In this document: positions 41,798 to 48,618 of the stretch, piece by piece
Position numbering within the stretch: position 1 is the first letter of the stretch
How the letters are laid out: each line of letters opens with the position of its first letter
Assembly (NCBI GenBank): GCA_900551055.1
Contig: URUK01000011.1
Location: forward strand, 8,507 to 72,506
Length of the DNA stretch: 64,000 nucleotides
Source of the DNA: an uncultured Prevotella sp.
Lineage (GTDB): Bacteria > Bacteroidota > Bacteroidia > Bacteroidales > Bacteroidaceae
Reading direction: 5' to 3'
Notes under the pieces: model-generated
Databases searched by the model: none
What the model was told of the DNA's origin: nothing
Seen by the model: the letters and a program-made list of their open reading frames with translations, nothing else
Position numbers and translations under genes: made by a program

Positions 41798-41824
41798 TAC
41801 TATTTCAAAGCAAAAGGCAAACAC

Positions 41825-43051
41825 ATGAAAGAGCGTCTTTTCACACGCAGTTACATTTTCATCCTCGCGGCAAACTTCCTCCTTTATTTCGGCTTCTGGA
41901 TACTCATACCCGTCCTGCCGTTCTATCTCCGCGAGACTTTTCACTGCCCTGCCGCAATACTCGGCGCCATACTTAGCTGCTACACGGTGAGCGGACTGTG
42001 CGTGCGTCCGTTTTCAGGCTATCTCATGGACAAGTTCCCACGCAAGCCCATATACATACTTTGCTATTTCGCATGCACGGCAATCTTCCTCGGTTATATC
42101 GCTGCCGGAGTGCTTACATGGTTCATTGTGCTGCGCGCGCTCCACGGCATAGCGTTCAGCAGCGTGAGCGTAGGCGGCAACACGCTGTGCGTTGACATCA
42201 CCCCGAGCAGCCGCAGGGGTGAGGCGCTGGGCTATTACGGACTGATGAACAACACGGCGATGGCCCTCGGCCCAATGACAGGACTTTTCATGCACGACAA
42301 CGTCAGCTATAACGGGATATTCCTTACGGGCATGGCTTTCAGTACGGTGGGCTTGCTGTTCGCCATGTGCATAAAGGCACGCACGCCTGAATCAATCAAA
42401 GCGCGGCAGGCAGGCGCTGCTCCGGCCGCCACTAACCGCAAACTGTCGCTCGACCGCTTCTTCCTTGTCAAGGGGATACCCGTCAGCATTTCCTTGCTTA
42501 TGCTCTCCATTCCTTACGGGGCGACGACAAACTTCGTGGCAATGTACGCACGCGAAATCCACCTCGACGTTCCGTCGGGATTTTTCTTCACGCTAATGGC
42601 CGCAGGCATGGGTGCCTCACGCCTTGTAGCCGGCAAAAAGGTTGACCAGGGATACATCACACAGTGCATCCACATCGGCCTTTACCCTGTCGTGCTGGCG
42701 TTCTTCATACTTAGCATGTGCCGCTTCGCCGCACCTTTCTCCACAGGCATTGCCGAAGCAATGTTCTTCTCCGTCCCCGTGCTGCTCGGCATCGGCTTCG
42801 GCGTTATATTCCCGGCCATGAACACTCTCTACATCAACCTTGCGCCCAACAACCAGCGCGCCACAGCCACCAGCACTTACCTGACGGCCTGGGACGTCGG
42901 CATTGGCATTGGCATAGCGACAAGCGGCATCATAGCGCACTACTTCACATTCTACATGGTTTACCTCATCGGCTCCGCACTCTGCCTTGTCTCAATGCTT
43001 TATTTCAACATGAAAGTGACGCCGCATTACAACCGCAACAAGCTCAGGTAA
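41825..43051 (+). CDS. Major facilitator superfamily transporter
   Basis: 408 residues from ATG 41825; the open frame upstream runs through the inverted repeat and is not coding. About 12 transmembrane segments, with the MFS loop 2-3 motif 'GYLMDKFPRKPIYILC' and a related 'GASRLVAGKKVDQGY' in the second half. The first helix 'FLLYFGFWILIPVLPFYL' is typical of drug/sugar efflux-type MFS. Substrate not predictable. Confidence 0.9.
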   Translation: MKERLFTRSYIFILAANFLLYFGFWILIPVLPFYLRETFHCPAAILGAILSCYTVSGLCVRPFSGYLMDKFPRKPIYILCYFACTAIFLGYIAAGVLTWFIVLRALHGIAFSSVSVGGNTLCVDITPSSRRGEALGYYGLMNNTAMALGPMTGLFMHDNVSYNGIFLTGMAFSTVGLLFAMCIKARTPESIKARQAGAAPAATNRKLSLDRFFLVKGIPVSISLLMLSIPYGATTNFVAMYAREIHLDVPSGFFFTLMAAGMGASRLVAGKKVDQGYITQCIHIGLYPVVLAFFILSMCRFAAPFSTGIAEAMFFSVPVLLGIGFGVIFPAMNTLYINLAPNNQRATATSTYLTAWDVGIGIGIATSGIIAHYFTFYMVYLIGSALCLVSMLYFNMKVTPHYNRNKLR

Positions 43052-43111
43052 ATGGTACTGAAAGTTACGGCTACAGGTTAAAGTATCAACAACTTCACTT
43101 ACTGCTAAAAT

Positions 43112-43199
43112 AAAACGTGGCTTTTTGCAGTCCAAAAGGCCACGTTTTACCTTCTAAAAGGCCACGTTTCGCAATGCAAAACGTGGCCTTTTGCAACGC
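43112..43199. repeat. 4x22 dyad array, copy 5
   Basis: Units at 43112, 43134, 43156 and 43178: AAAACGTGGCTTTTT, AAAAGGCCACGTTTT, AAAAGGCCACGTTTC and AAAACGTGGCCTTTT. All four share an ACGTGG/CCACGT core not used in other copies, so units within this array have been homogenised together. Linkers gcagtcc, accttct, gcaatgc, gcaacgc. Confidence 0.92.
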
Positions 43200-43400
43200 A
43201 TTGGCTTACAGCACGTTACCCCACACTACGGCAAGCCGCGCCCAAACTGGCACAAACCGCACTGACGGCGGCCGCCTTGGCGGCTGGCAACAACGCAGAA
43301 ACTCATTACCGGAACAAGCAAATATTGTGACGGAAAAACATCAAACAGAGTGACTTTTAATGCGAGTAAATGTTAAATATTAGTTTTTTAGCATTTAAAA

Positions 43401-43432
43401 TTTGCATTTTACGCAATAAAACTATATATTTG
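43401..43432 (+). promoter_or_regulatory. Promoter of the 43.4-kb small RNA
   Basis: TTTG (43401-43404), 20 nt, TATATTTG (43425-43432). Confidence 0.75.
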
Positions 43433-43439
43433 CGACATC

Positions 43440-43508
43440 TTATTTATGATTTCGAAGATTTTAACGAAATCGTCAGAGGTTGGCTGCATCCTGCGCCAAC
43501 CTCTTTTT
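43440..43508 (+). ncRNA. Small RNA candidate (about 70 nt, two hairpins)
   Basis: Starts at the 43425-43432 -7 element and ends at a strong terminator. Hairpin 1: GATTTCG (43448-43454) with CGAAATC (43465-43471). Hairpin 2: AGAGGTTGGC (43475-43484) with GCCAACCTCT (43495-43504), a perfect 10-bp stem followed by a T-run to 43508. The next gene has its own promoter at 43536-43567, so this is not that gene's leader. No ORF inside. Confidence 0.65.
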
Positions 43509-43535
43509 ATATAACCTGCTTTTTCGTCCGCATTG

Positions 43536-43567
43536 TTTGGACATTTGACCGGATTTGCCTATTTTTG
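43536..43567 (+). promoter_or_regulatory. Promoter of the 43591 lipoprotein
   Basis: TTTG (43536-43539), 20 nt, TATTTTTG (43560-43567), giving a leader under 20 nt. Confidence 0.75.
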
Positions 43568-43590
43568 CGACAAACAATACTACTTTCACC

Positions 43591-44109
43591 ATGAAAACGC
43601 TTAAACTACTTGCCGTTATCCTGTCGGCCGCCATCTGCTTGGGGGCGTGCGAAAAGGCCGAACTGGAAAAAGAAAAAGGACACGAAGAACAGCCTTCCGG
43701 CGACGGAGGAGGATGGATTGAGGAAGTGGGCGACGGCAGCGACGACGGCTTTGACACAGGCAGCGTGGTTGATGTCGCCACGTTCCGCAGCAACAGCATA
43801 GGCCGGCAGGTGTGGCTTAAAGGCTACATTGTCGGCGCGGCGACGGGCGCCAACAACAAGACAAAATACGAGTTCGGCCCTACATTCACCCTACACACGG
43901 CCATCCTGCTGGCCGACGACCCGGCGGAGACCAACCCCGGCAAGGTTGTCCCCATACGATTGCAGCAACAAAAGTACCGGGCCATGCTCAATTTGGAAGA
44001 CAACCCCGGCAACAAAGGCCGATACGTAGCCATATTCGGCTTACAGGAGACCTACCTCGGCATGCCTGGGATAAAGGACATCGACGCGTTGGAACTTGAC
44101 CCCGACTGA
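43591..44109 (+). CDS. Lipoprotein with OB-fold-like domain (DUF6359-like)
   Basis: 172 residues from ATG 43591; the ORF's upstream TTG lies inside the promoter. Signal peptide and lipobox 'AAICLGACEKAELEKEKG', an acidic/glycine linker, then 'RQVWLKGYIVGAATGANNKT' and 'RGPT'-like strand patterns ending 'GRYVAIFGLQETYLGMPGIK', which recalls the DUF6359 OB-like domain of Bacteroidetes surface lipoproteins. Monocistronic. Confidence 0.78.
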   Translation: MKTLKLLAVILSAAICLGACEKAELEKEKGHEEQPSGDGGGWIEEVGDGSDDGFDTGSVVDVATFRSNSIGRQVWLKGYIVGAATGANNKTKYEFGPTFTLHTAILLADDPAETNPGKVVPIRLQQQKYRAMLNLEDNPGNKGRYVAIFGLQETYLGMPGIKDIDALELDPD

Positions 44110-44460
44110 ACAACAAAGCGGCGTCTGAACGCGAACGCAATTCTGAATTTTGTTAAATTTTGACAGCACGCAGTGCATTTTCATTAAATAATTTTTGCCA
44201 AACAGACCAATATCCTTATCTTTGCATATATAAAACCGCATGAATGTCAGCAAAGCTCCAATTCATTAGGAGTTAAAGGAGTTAAAGTAGTTAACGTTCG
44301 CTCCGCTCACTAAAGAGTTAAAGACAAATGCCTTGTAGGTTTATGCCTTATCAACGGCAGTAGGGCTGTTTGCAGATATTCATTAAAACTAATTAAAACA
44401 ACATTTTACAAAACCCTTGCCTATCGGAACATCATTACTTCAAGAACAAAAAAAGTAATA
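44110..44460 (+). other. Long leader region of the sigma-factor gene
   Basis: Promoter at 44194-44224 and ATG at 44461 leave a leader of about 230 nt. It contains tandem GGAGTTAAA words (44269-44285), GTTCGCTCCGCTCAC and a repeat of GAGTTAAAG. No ORF over a few codons and no recognised riboswitch. Confidence 0.5.
44194..44224 (+). promoter_or_regulatory. Promoter of the sigma-factor gene
   Basis: TTTG (44194-44197), 19 nt, TATCTTTG (44217-44224): perfect consensus. Confidence 0.8.
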
Positions 44461-45057
44461 ATGAAAAATCTTAACGCATTGACCGACGAGGAACTCGCCT
44501 TGGCCTACATTGACGGAGACAACAGCGCCTTCGACGAGCTTTTGTCGCGCAACCAGGGCAAGCTGTTCTCATATATCCTGTTCGTGGTAAGGGATGAAGA
44601 CAAGGCCAACGACCTGTTCCAAGAAACTTTTGTGAAGGTCATAACCAAGCTTCATGAAAAGCGCTACGTTGACAGCGGCAAGTTCAGCGCATGGATTATG
44701 CGCATTGCCCACAACGTGATGATGGACTGGTACAGGGAGCAACGCGCCCGCAACCTAATCGAACTGTCCGAGGAGAACAACCTGTCGAACCTGAGCAAGA
44801 ACGACATCCTTGAAATAAACGTGGAGAACCGCTACGTCAACGACCAGATTATGACCGACGTAAAGAAGATGATGAACATGCTGCCGCCCACACAGCGCGA
44901 AGTGGTATTCATGCGTTTCTACCAAAACCTCTCGTTCAAGGAAATCGCCGAGCTTACCGGCGTGAGCATAAACACGTCGCTCGGACGCATGAGATACGCC
45001 ATTCTCAACCTGCGACGCATGACAAGGGAACACAACATAGCCCTGCAATTGGACTGA
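44461..45057 (+). CDS. ECF-like RNA polymerase sigma factor
   Basis: 198 residues with sigma-70 region 2 ('FDELLSRNQGKLFSYILFVV', 'KANDLFQETFVKVITKLHEK', 'FSAWIMRIAHNVMMDWYREQ') and region 4 ('PPTQREVVFMRFYQNLSFKE', 'IAELTGVSINTSLGRMRYAI'). No anti-sigma gene follows, unlike the SusC/D-linked ECF systems of this phylum, so it is probably a global regulator. Long leader suggests post-transcriptional control. Confidence 0.9.
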   Translation: MKNLNALTDEELALAYIDGDNSAFDELLSRNQGKLFSYILFVVRDEDKANDLFQETFVKVITKLHEKRYVDSGKFSAWIMRIAHNVMMDWYREQRARNLIELSEENNLSNLSKNDILEINVENRYVNDQIMTDVKKMMNMLPPTQREVVFMRFYQNLSFKEIAELTGVSINTSLGRMRYAILNLRRMTREHNIALQLD

Positions 45058-45060
45058 TTT

Positions 45061-45152
45061 AATTAAGAATTAAGAGTTAAGAATTAAGAAAATATGCCTT
45101 GTAACAATCAACAAGAGTATTTTTCTTAATTCTTAACTCTTAATTCTTAATT
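45061..45152. repeat. Long inverted repeat between convergent sigma and rpe genes
   Basis: Arms 45061-45094 and 45118-45152, each made of AATTAAGAATTAAGAG words closing on AAGAAAATA/TATTTTTCTT. Sister of 9406-9499: same arm lengths, same closing words and a similar loop start (TGCYTTG). Likely bidirectional terminator. Confidence 0.85.
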
Positions 45153-45155
45153 AGT

Positions 45156-45806
45156 TTACAGCATTTTCAGCTCCCTTATTTTGGCCTCCGGGTCGGCGGC
45201 TTTGAATATGTAGCTGCCGCTTACGAGCACGTCAACGCCAGCAGCGACGAGCCGGGGCGCGGTGTCGGCCTGCACTCCCCCGTCGACCTCTATCAGCGCA
45301 CGGGAACCCGACCCGGCGATAAGTCCGCGCAGACGCTTCACCTTGTTTATAGTGTTCTCAATGAAGGCCTGCCCCCCGAAGCCGGGGTTGACGCTCATAA
45401 GCAGCACCATGTCAACGTCGGCAACAACGTCTTCAAGCATGCTTACGGGCGTAGACGGGTTGAGAGTAACCCCCGCCTTCATTCCTGCGGAGTGTATTTC
45501 GCGTATCGTGCGGTCGAGGTGCGTGCAAGCCTCGTAGTGCACGTTCATCATCATCGCGCCCGTCCTGGCGGTACGGGCGATGTAACGCTCCGGTTTCTCA
45601 ATCATGAAATGCACGTCGAGCGGCTTCTTGCAGGCACGCGCCACAGCGTCTATGACGGGGAAGCCGAACGAGATGTTGGGCACGAACACACCGTCCATCA
45701 CGTCAAGATGGAGCCAGTCTGCCTCGCTCCTGTTTATCATGTCGATGTCGCCTTGCAGGTTGAGAAAGTCGGCAGCCAGCAGCGAAGGTGATACCATTGT
45801 AGCCAT
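45156..45806 (-). CDS. rpe: Ribulose-phosphate 3-epimerase
   Basis: Interconverts ribulose-5-phosphate and xylulose-5-phosphate, the product of XylB. 216 residues with 'SPSLLAADFLNL' (N-terminal signature), the metal ligands in 'WLHLDVMDGVFVPNISFG' and 'MNVHYEA', 'VNPGFGGQAFIE' and the final 'IEVDGGVQADTAPRLVAAGV'. All expected His/Asp ligands are present. It follows a 41-residue gene by 18 bp. Confidence 0.96.
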   Translation of the reverse strand: MATMVSPSLLAADFLNLQGDIDMINRSEADWLHLDVMDGVFVPNISFGFPVIDAVARACKKPLDVHFMIEKPERYIARTARTGAMMMNVHYEACTHLDRTIREIHSAGMKAGVTLNPSTPVSMLEDVVADVDMVLLMSVNPGFGGQAFIENTINKVKRLRGLIAGSGSRALIEVDGGVQADTAPRLVAAGVDVLVSGSYIFKAADPEAKIRELKML

Positions 45807-45824
45807 AACCTCTACTGTATTGCG

Positions 45825-45950
45825 TCAGTTAAGGCAGTAGGCCTCGACCTGCCCGTTAACCTTTATCACGCGGTATGTGTAGGCAATCTGCCTGATTAAA
45901 TTCAGCGTCTTGAACGACGGCGACTTCTCTTCTTGTGTAAAATACTTCAT
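45825..45950 (-). CDS. 41-residue conserved-looking small protein upstream of rpe
   Basis: ATG at 45950 (an in-frame ATG at 45956 adds two residues) to TGA at 45825. The product begins MKYFTQEEKSPSFKTLNLIR and ends KVNGQVEAYCLN, a coherent charged/helical sequence with no low-complexity character. I recall very similar small proteins ('TLNLIRQIAYTYR') in Bacteroides and Prevotella genomes, none characterised. It lies 18 bp before rpe on the same strand, so is probably cotranscribed. Confidence 0.7.
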   Translation of the reverse strand: MKYFTQEEKSPSFKTLNLIRQIAYTYRVIKVNGQVEAYCLN

Positions 45951-46124
45951 AGGCATGTAGTTTTGATTTGTGTCCCTTTATTTATGTAACGCCTGCAACA
46001 GTTTTTTATTACACATTCCGCAATGTTTTTTTGCCGCACTCCTACCGTGCAACGTCCCGCCCCACCTTCTTTTGCCGACAGGTCAGCCGTCGGCTGCGCA
46101 ACCGACTGACTGTCAATGCGTTGC

Positions 46125-46212
46125 GAAAGGCCGCCTTTCGCATTGTAAAAGGTGGCCTTTCAGCGTGTAAAAGACGGCCTTTTGCATTGCAATTTGCCAC
46201 CTTTTGATTGAA
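46125..46212. repeat. 4x22 dyad array, copy 6
   Basis: Units at 46125, 46147, 46169 and 46191: GAAAGGCCGCCTTTC, AAAAGGTGGCCTTTC, AAAAGACGGCCTTTT and AATTTGCCACCTTTT; linkers gcattgt, agcgtgt, gcattgc. Left flank contains TCAATGCGTTGC, matching the flank of copy 5. Confidence 0.92.
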
Positions 46213-46428
46213 GGTTGGAAACCAGCGGATTTGCAATCTGTTGCACAATCGCACGCCAGACTATAAATCCGACGATACGGCTTGGAGCACATGCCTGCAT
46301 CAGCTGCATTAAAAAGACAAGCATGACACTTGCACTTATCGCCGCAATCACAACGATACGAAAGCAGAATTAACATTATTATAACAAAAAATTATACCGT
46401 TTCTCTTGCTTATTTCAAATCAAAAGCA

Positions 46429-46436
46429 TAACTTTG
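46429..46436 (+). promoter_or_regulatory. -7 element of the 46551 gene
   Basis: TAACTTTG, with a CTTG about 20 nt upstream; leader about 110 nt. Confidence 0.5.
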
Positions 46437-46550
46437 CATCATAAAACAAACTGAAACTGCCTACTATACGCAGAACGGCAGGCCGTGAGGCATAGCTGAA
46501 AACATTTCAATTCAAAACAATATTATTACTAATTCTAAAACAAATTGATT

Positions 46551-47186
46551 ATGAAAAAGATTTTTACTCTTTTAGCAGTGGCCCTCATTGGAGGCAGCAT
46601 GAGTGTTAACGCACAAAAGACTTGGAACTTCTCCGAGTGGGAAGCAAGGGACTATACCACTACTGAAACAATCGAAGATCTTACGGTTGTTGCAACAAGT
46701 GATAAAAAAATCGTCATTGACGGAAGCAATAAGACCATCAATGACGTAAAATACACACAGCGTCTTAAGTTCGGCGGAAGCGGTGCTGAAGACTCACGCA
46801 ATGTCAACTTTCAAGTCGACGGGCCATGTACAATAGCAATAGGAGCAACTTCTTCAAGTAACAATGCCGACCGTGTTATAAACGTTGCAGCAAGTACATT
46901 CGACAACATAATTGGCGAAATTAGCGCTCCAGGCGGTAGTGTTGTAGAAGGAACTGTAAGCTATACATCCTCCGAACCAACCACAATATACGTTTACAGT
47001 AAAAGTTCCGGTGCGAACATCTACTACATCACGGTTACTCCTGACGGATCAGCCGGTATCAACGGCGTTGTAGCAGAAGAAGAGGCTGACCCGAACGCGC
47101 CCGTTTACAACCTTGCAGGTCAGCGCGTTGACAAGAACACGAAGGGCATACTTATCCAGAACGGAAAGAAGTTCGTGAACAAATAA
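46551..47186 (+). CDS. Secreted protein with Prevotella-type C-terminal module
   Basis: 211 residues from ATG 46551: signal peptide ending 'GGSMSVNAQ', a beta-rich body ('TWNFSEWEARDYTTTETIED', 'GSGAEDSRNVNFQVDGPCTI', 'SYTSSEPTTIYVYSKSSGAN') resembling carbohydrate-binding or adhesive beta-sandwich domains, and the C-terminal module 'NAPVYNLAGQRVDKNTKGIL' plus 'QNGKKFVNK'. The same module ends the proteins at 56230, 57242 and 59444. It looks like a sorting or anchoring signal, but this is not established here. Confidence 0.8.
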   Translation: MKKIFTLLAVALIGGSMSVNAQKTWNFSEWEARDYTTTETIEDLTVVATSDKKIVIDGSNKTINDVKYTQRLKFGGSGAEDSRNVNFQVDGPCTIAIGATSSSNNADRVINVAASTFDNIIGEISAPGGSVVEGTVSYTSSEPTTIYVYSKSSGANIYYITVTPDGSAGINGVVAEEEADPNAPVYNLAGQRVDKNTKGILIQNGKKFVNK

Positions 47187-47209
47187 GCCCTACCTATTTT
47201 AATAATAAC

Positions 47210-47245
47210 AAAGCCCCGTGCCGCCAATGGCATGGGGCTTTATCG
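47210..47245 (+). terminator. Terminator of the 46551 gene
   Basis: Stem AAAGCCCCGTGCC (47210-47222) / GGCATGGGGCTTT (47229-47241) with a 6-nt loop; a short T-tract follows. Confidence 0.75.
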
Positions 47246-47310
47246 TTGCTACATCATTATTAGGTATGCCACAAAGGCATGTGCAAACGCAAAATACCCA
47301 CATATTATGA

Positions 47311-47341
47311 TTGCACAATTCACGGAAAATAAGTTACTTTG
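47311..47341 (+). promoter_or_regulatory. Promoter of the hemerythrin-LuxR gene
   Basis: TTG (47311-47313), 20 nt, TTACTTTG (47334-47341), a one-mismatch -7 element. Confidence 0.5.
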
Positions 47342-47394
47342 CAGCTGAAAGCAATAACAGACATGAAGGCATAAGCTACAAAAACAGGCGGACA

Positions 47395-48351
47395 ATGAAG
47401 AACAACAAGATGTACGAGGCCGACGACAAGATGATTTCGCTTATCGCCGACAACTACAACATACTGCAAAGCCTCGGCAGGTTCGGCATAAACCTCGGCT
47501 TCGGCGACAAGACTGTGCGCGAAGTGTGCGACGACCAGGGCGTTGACACATACACATTCCTCGCCGTGGTGAACTTCTCAATCAACGGACACCGCGACAT
47601 AGACGACGGCGGACGCTTCTCAATCCCTACCCTGCTGCACTACCTGAAGGCGTCGCACGAGTATTACCTGAACTTCCAGCTGCCCACAATACGCAAGGAG
47701 CTGGCCGCAGCCCTTGACGAAAACGACAACCTGGCACGCCTCATCATGAAACTGTATGACGAGTACGCCCACGAGATAAGGAAGCACATGCAGTACGAGG
47801 AGAAAACGGTGTTCCCATACGTGGACAACCTGCTGGCCGGAAAAGTGAGCGACGACTACGACATGGAGACCTTCTCGAAGAAGCACGGACAGACTGACCA
47901 GAAGCTGCGCGAACTGAAAAACATCATAATAAAATACCTTCCGAGCGACATACAGCACAACAACCTGCTTACAGCCACGCTCTACAAGCTGTACAACAAC
48001 GAGGAATGGCTTGAAAACCACTCGCTCGTGGAGGAAAGCATATTCATCCCCGCAATCAGGAAACTTGAACTGAAATACAAGCAGAACAACGTAAGCGTAA
48101 AGATTTCGAAGATGATTAGCCGGAACCAGGACGGCAGCGAAGTGCTTAGCGACAGGGAGAAAGACGTCATCGTAAGCCTCGTGCAGGGCATGACGAACAA
48201 GGAGATTGCCGACCACCTGTGCATTTCCATCAACACGGTCATCACCCACCGCCGCAACATAGCGCGCAAACTGCAAATCCACAGCCCGGCAGGACTGACG
48301 ATTTACGCCATCGTAAACAATCTTGTCGACATCTCGGCAGTGAAGCTTTAG
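47395..48351 (+). CDS. Hemerythrin-domain LuxR-type regulator
   Basis: 318 residues from ATG 47395. Residues about 15-60 resemble the ScdA/RIC N-terminal domain ('INLGFGDKTVREVCDDQGVD'). A hemerythrin-like four-helix domain follows with the iron-binding spacing 'LKASHEYYLNFQLP', 'HEIRKHMQYEEKTVFPYVD', 'KKHGQTDQKL' and 'NHSLVEESIFIP'. The C-terminus is a LuxR helix-turn-helix ('LSDREKDVIVSLVQGMTNKE', 'IADHLCISINTVITHRRNIA'). A di-iron site in front of a DNA-binding domain suggests sensing of oxygen, NO or redox. It is directly upstream of nrdD. Confidence 0.88.
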   Translation: MKNNKMYEADDKMISLIADNYNILQSLGRFGINLGFGDKTVREVCDDQGVDTYTFLAVVNFSINGHRDIDDGGRFSIPTLLHYLKASHEYYLNFQLPTIRKELAAALDENDNLARLIMKLYDEYAHEIRKHMQYEEKTVFPYVDNLLAGKVSDDYDMETFSKKHGQTDQKLRELKNIIIKYLPSDIQHNNLLTATLYKLYNNEEWLENHSLVEESIFIPAIRKLELKYKQNNVSVKISKMISRNQDGSEVLSDREKDVIVSLVQGMTNKEIADHLCISINTVITHRRNIARKLQIHSPAGLTIYAIVNNLVDISAVKL

Positions 48352-48379
48352 CCTCAAGTTTGCAATCACAGGCAGGCCG

Positions 48380-48440
48380 TGCGCCTTGCCGTTTGTAACA
48401 GTCCATCACACGGACGACAAACGGCAAGGCGCATTTTTAT
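48380..48440 (+). terminator. Terminator of the hemerythrin-LuxR gene
   Basis: A perfect 17-bp stem (48380-48396 with 48417-48433, core GCGCCTTGCCGTTTG) with an inner GTCC/GGAC pair and a T-run from 48434. Confidence 0.9.
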
Positions 48441-48483
48441 TTTGTTTTCCAATTTAAAAACACGCAAAAAGCTGCTCGATTTG

Positions 48484-48583
48484 AAAAACTTTTCATATCT
48501 TTGCGCCGTCAAAGTTTTACAAAATGGAAAACTTTTGAAAATCAAAATATAAAAAAGTTTCCCAAAACGGATAACTTTTCATA
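48484..48583 (+). promoter_or_regulatory. nrdD promoter region with repeated AACTTTTCATA
   Basis: -7 element TATCTTTG at 48496-48503. AACTTTTCATA occurs at 48487-48497, overlapping the -7, and again at 48573-48583 near the start codon, with similar GGAAAACTTTT and AAAAAAGTTT words between. These repeats may be binding sites for a redox or nucleotide-level regulator; no NrdR-box consensus was recognised. Confidence 0.45.
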
Positions 48584-48618
48584 CAACAAAAGACAACAAC
48601 ATTACACGAATAACGATA

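Larger units (their letters stand above)
45951..46550. other. Gene-free 600-bp stretch with 4x22 array 6
   Basis: No credible CDS. It holds the array 46125-46212 and the promoter of the 46551 gene. A minus-strand frame near 46160-46351 runs through the array and is rejected. Confidence 0.6.

Noticed and set aside
46160..46351. Minus-strand ORF with a hydrophobic stretch (63 codons)
   Set aside because: Runs into array copy 6 and has no promoter; hydrophobic composition alone is not enough, and no match to a known family is recognised.
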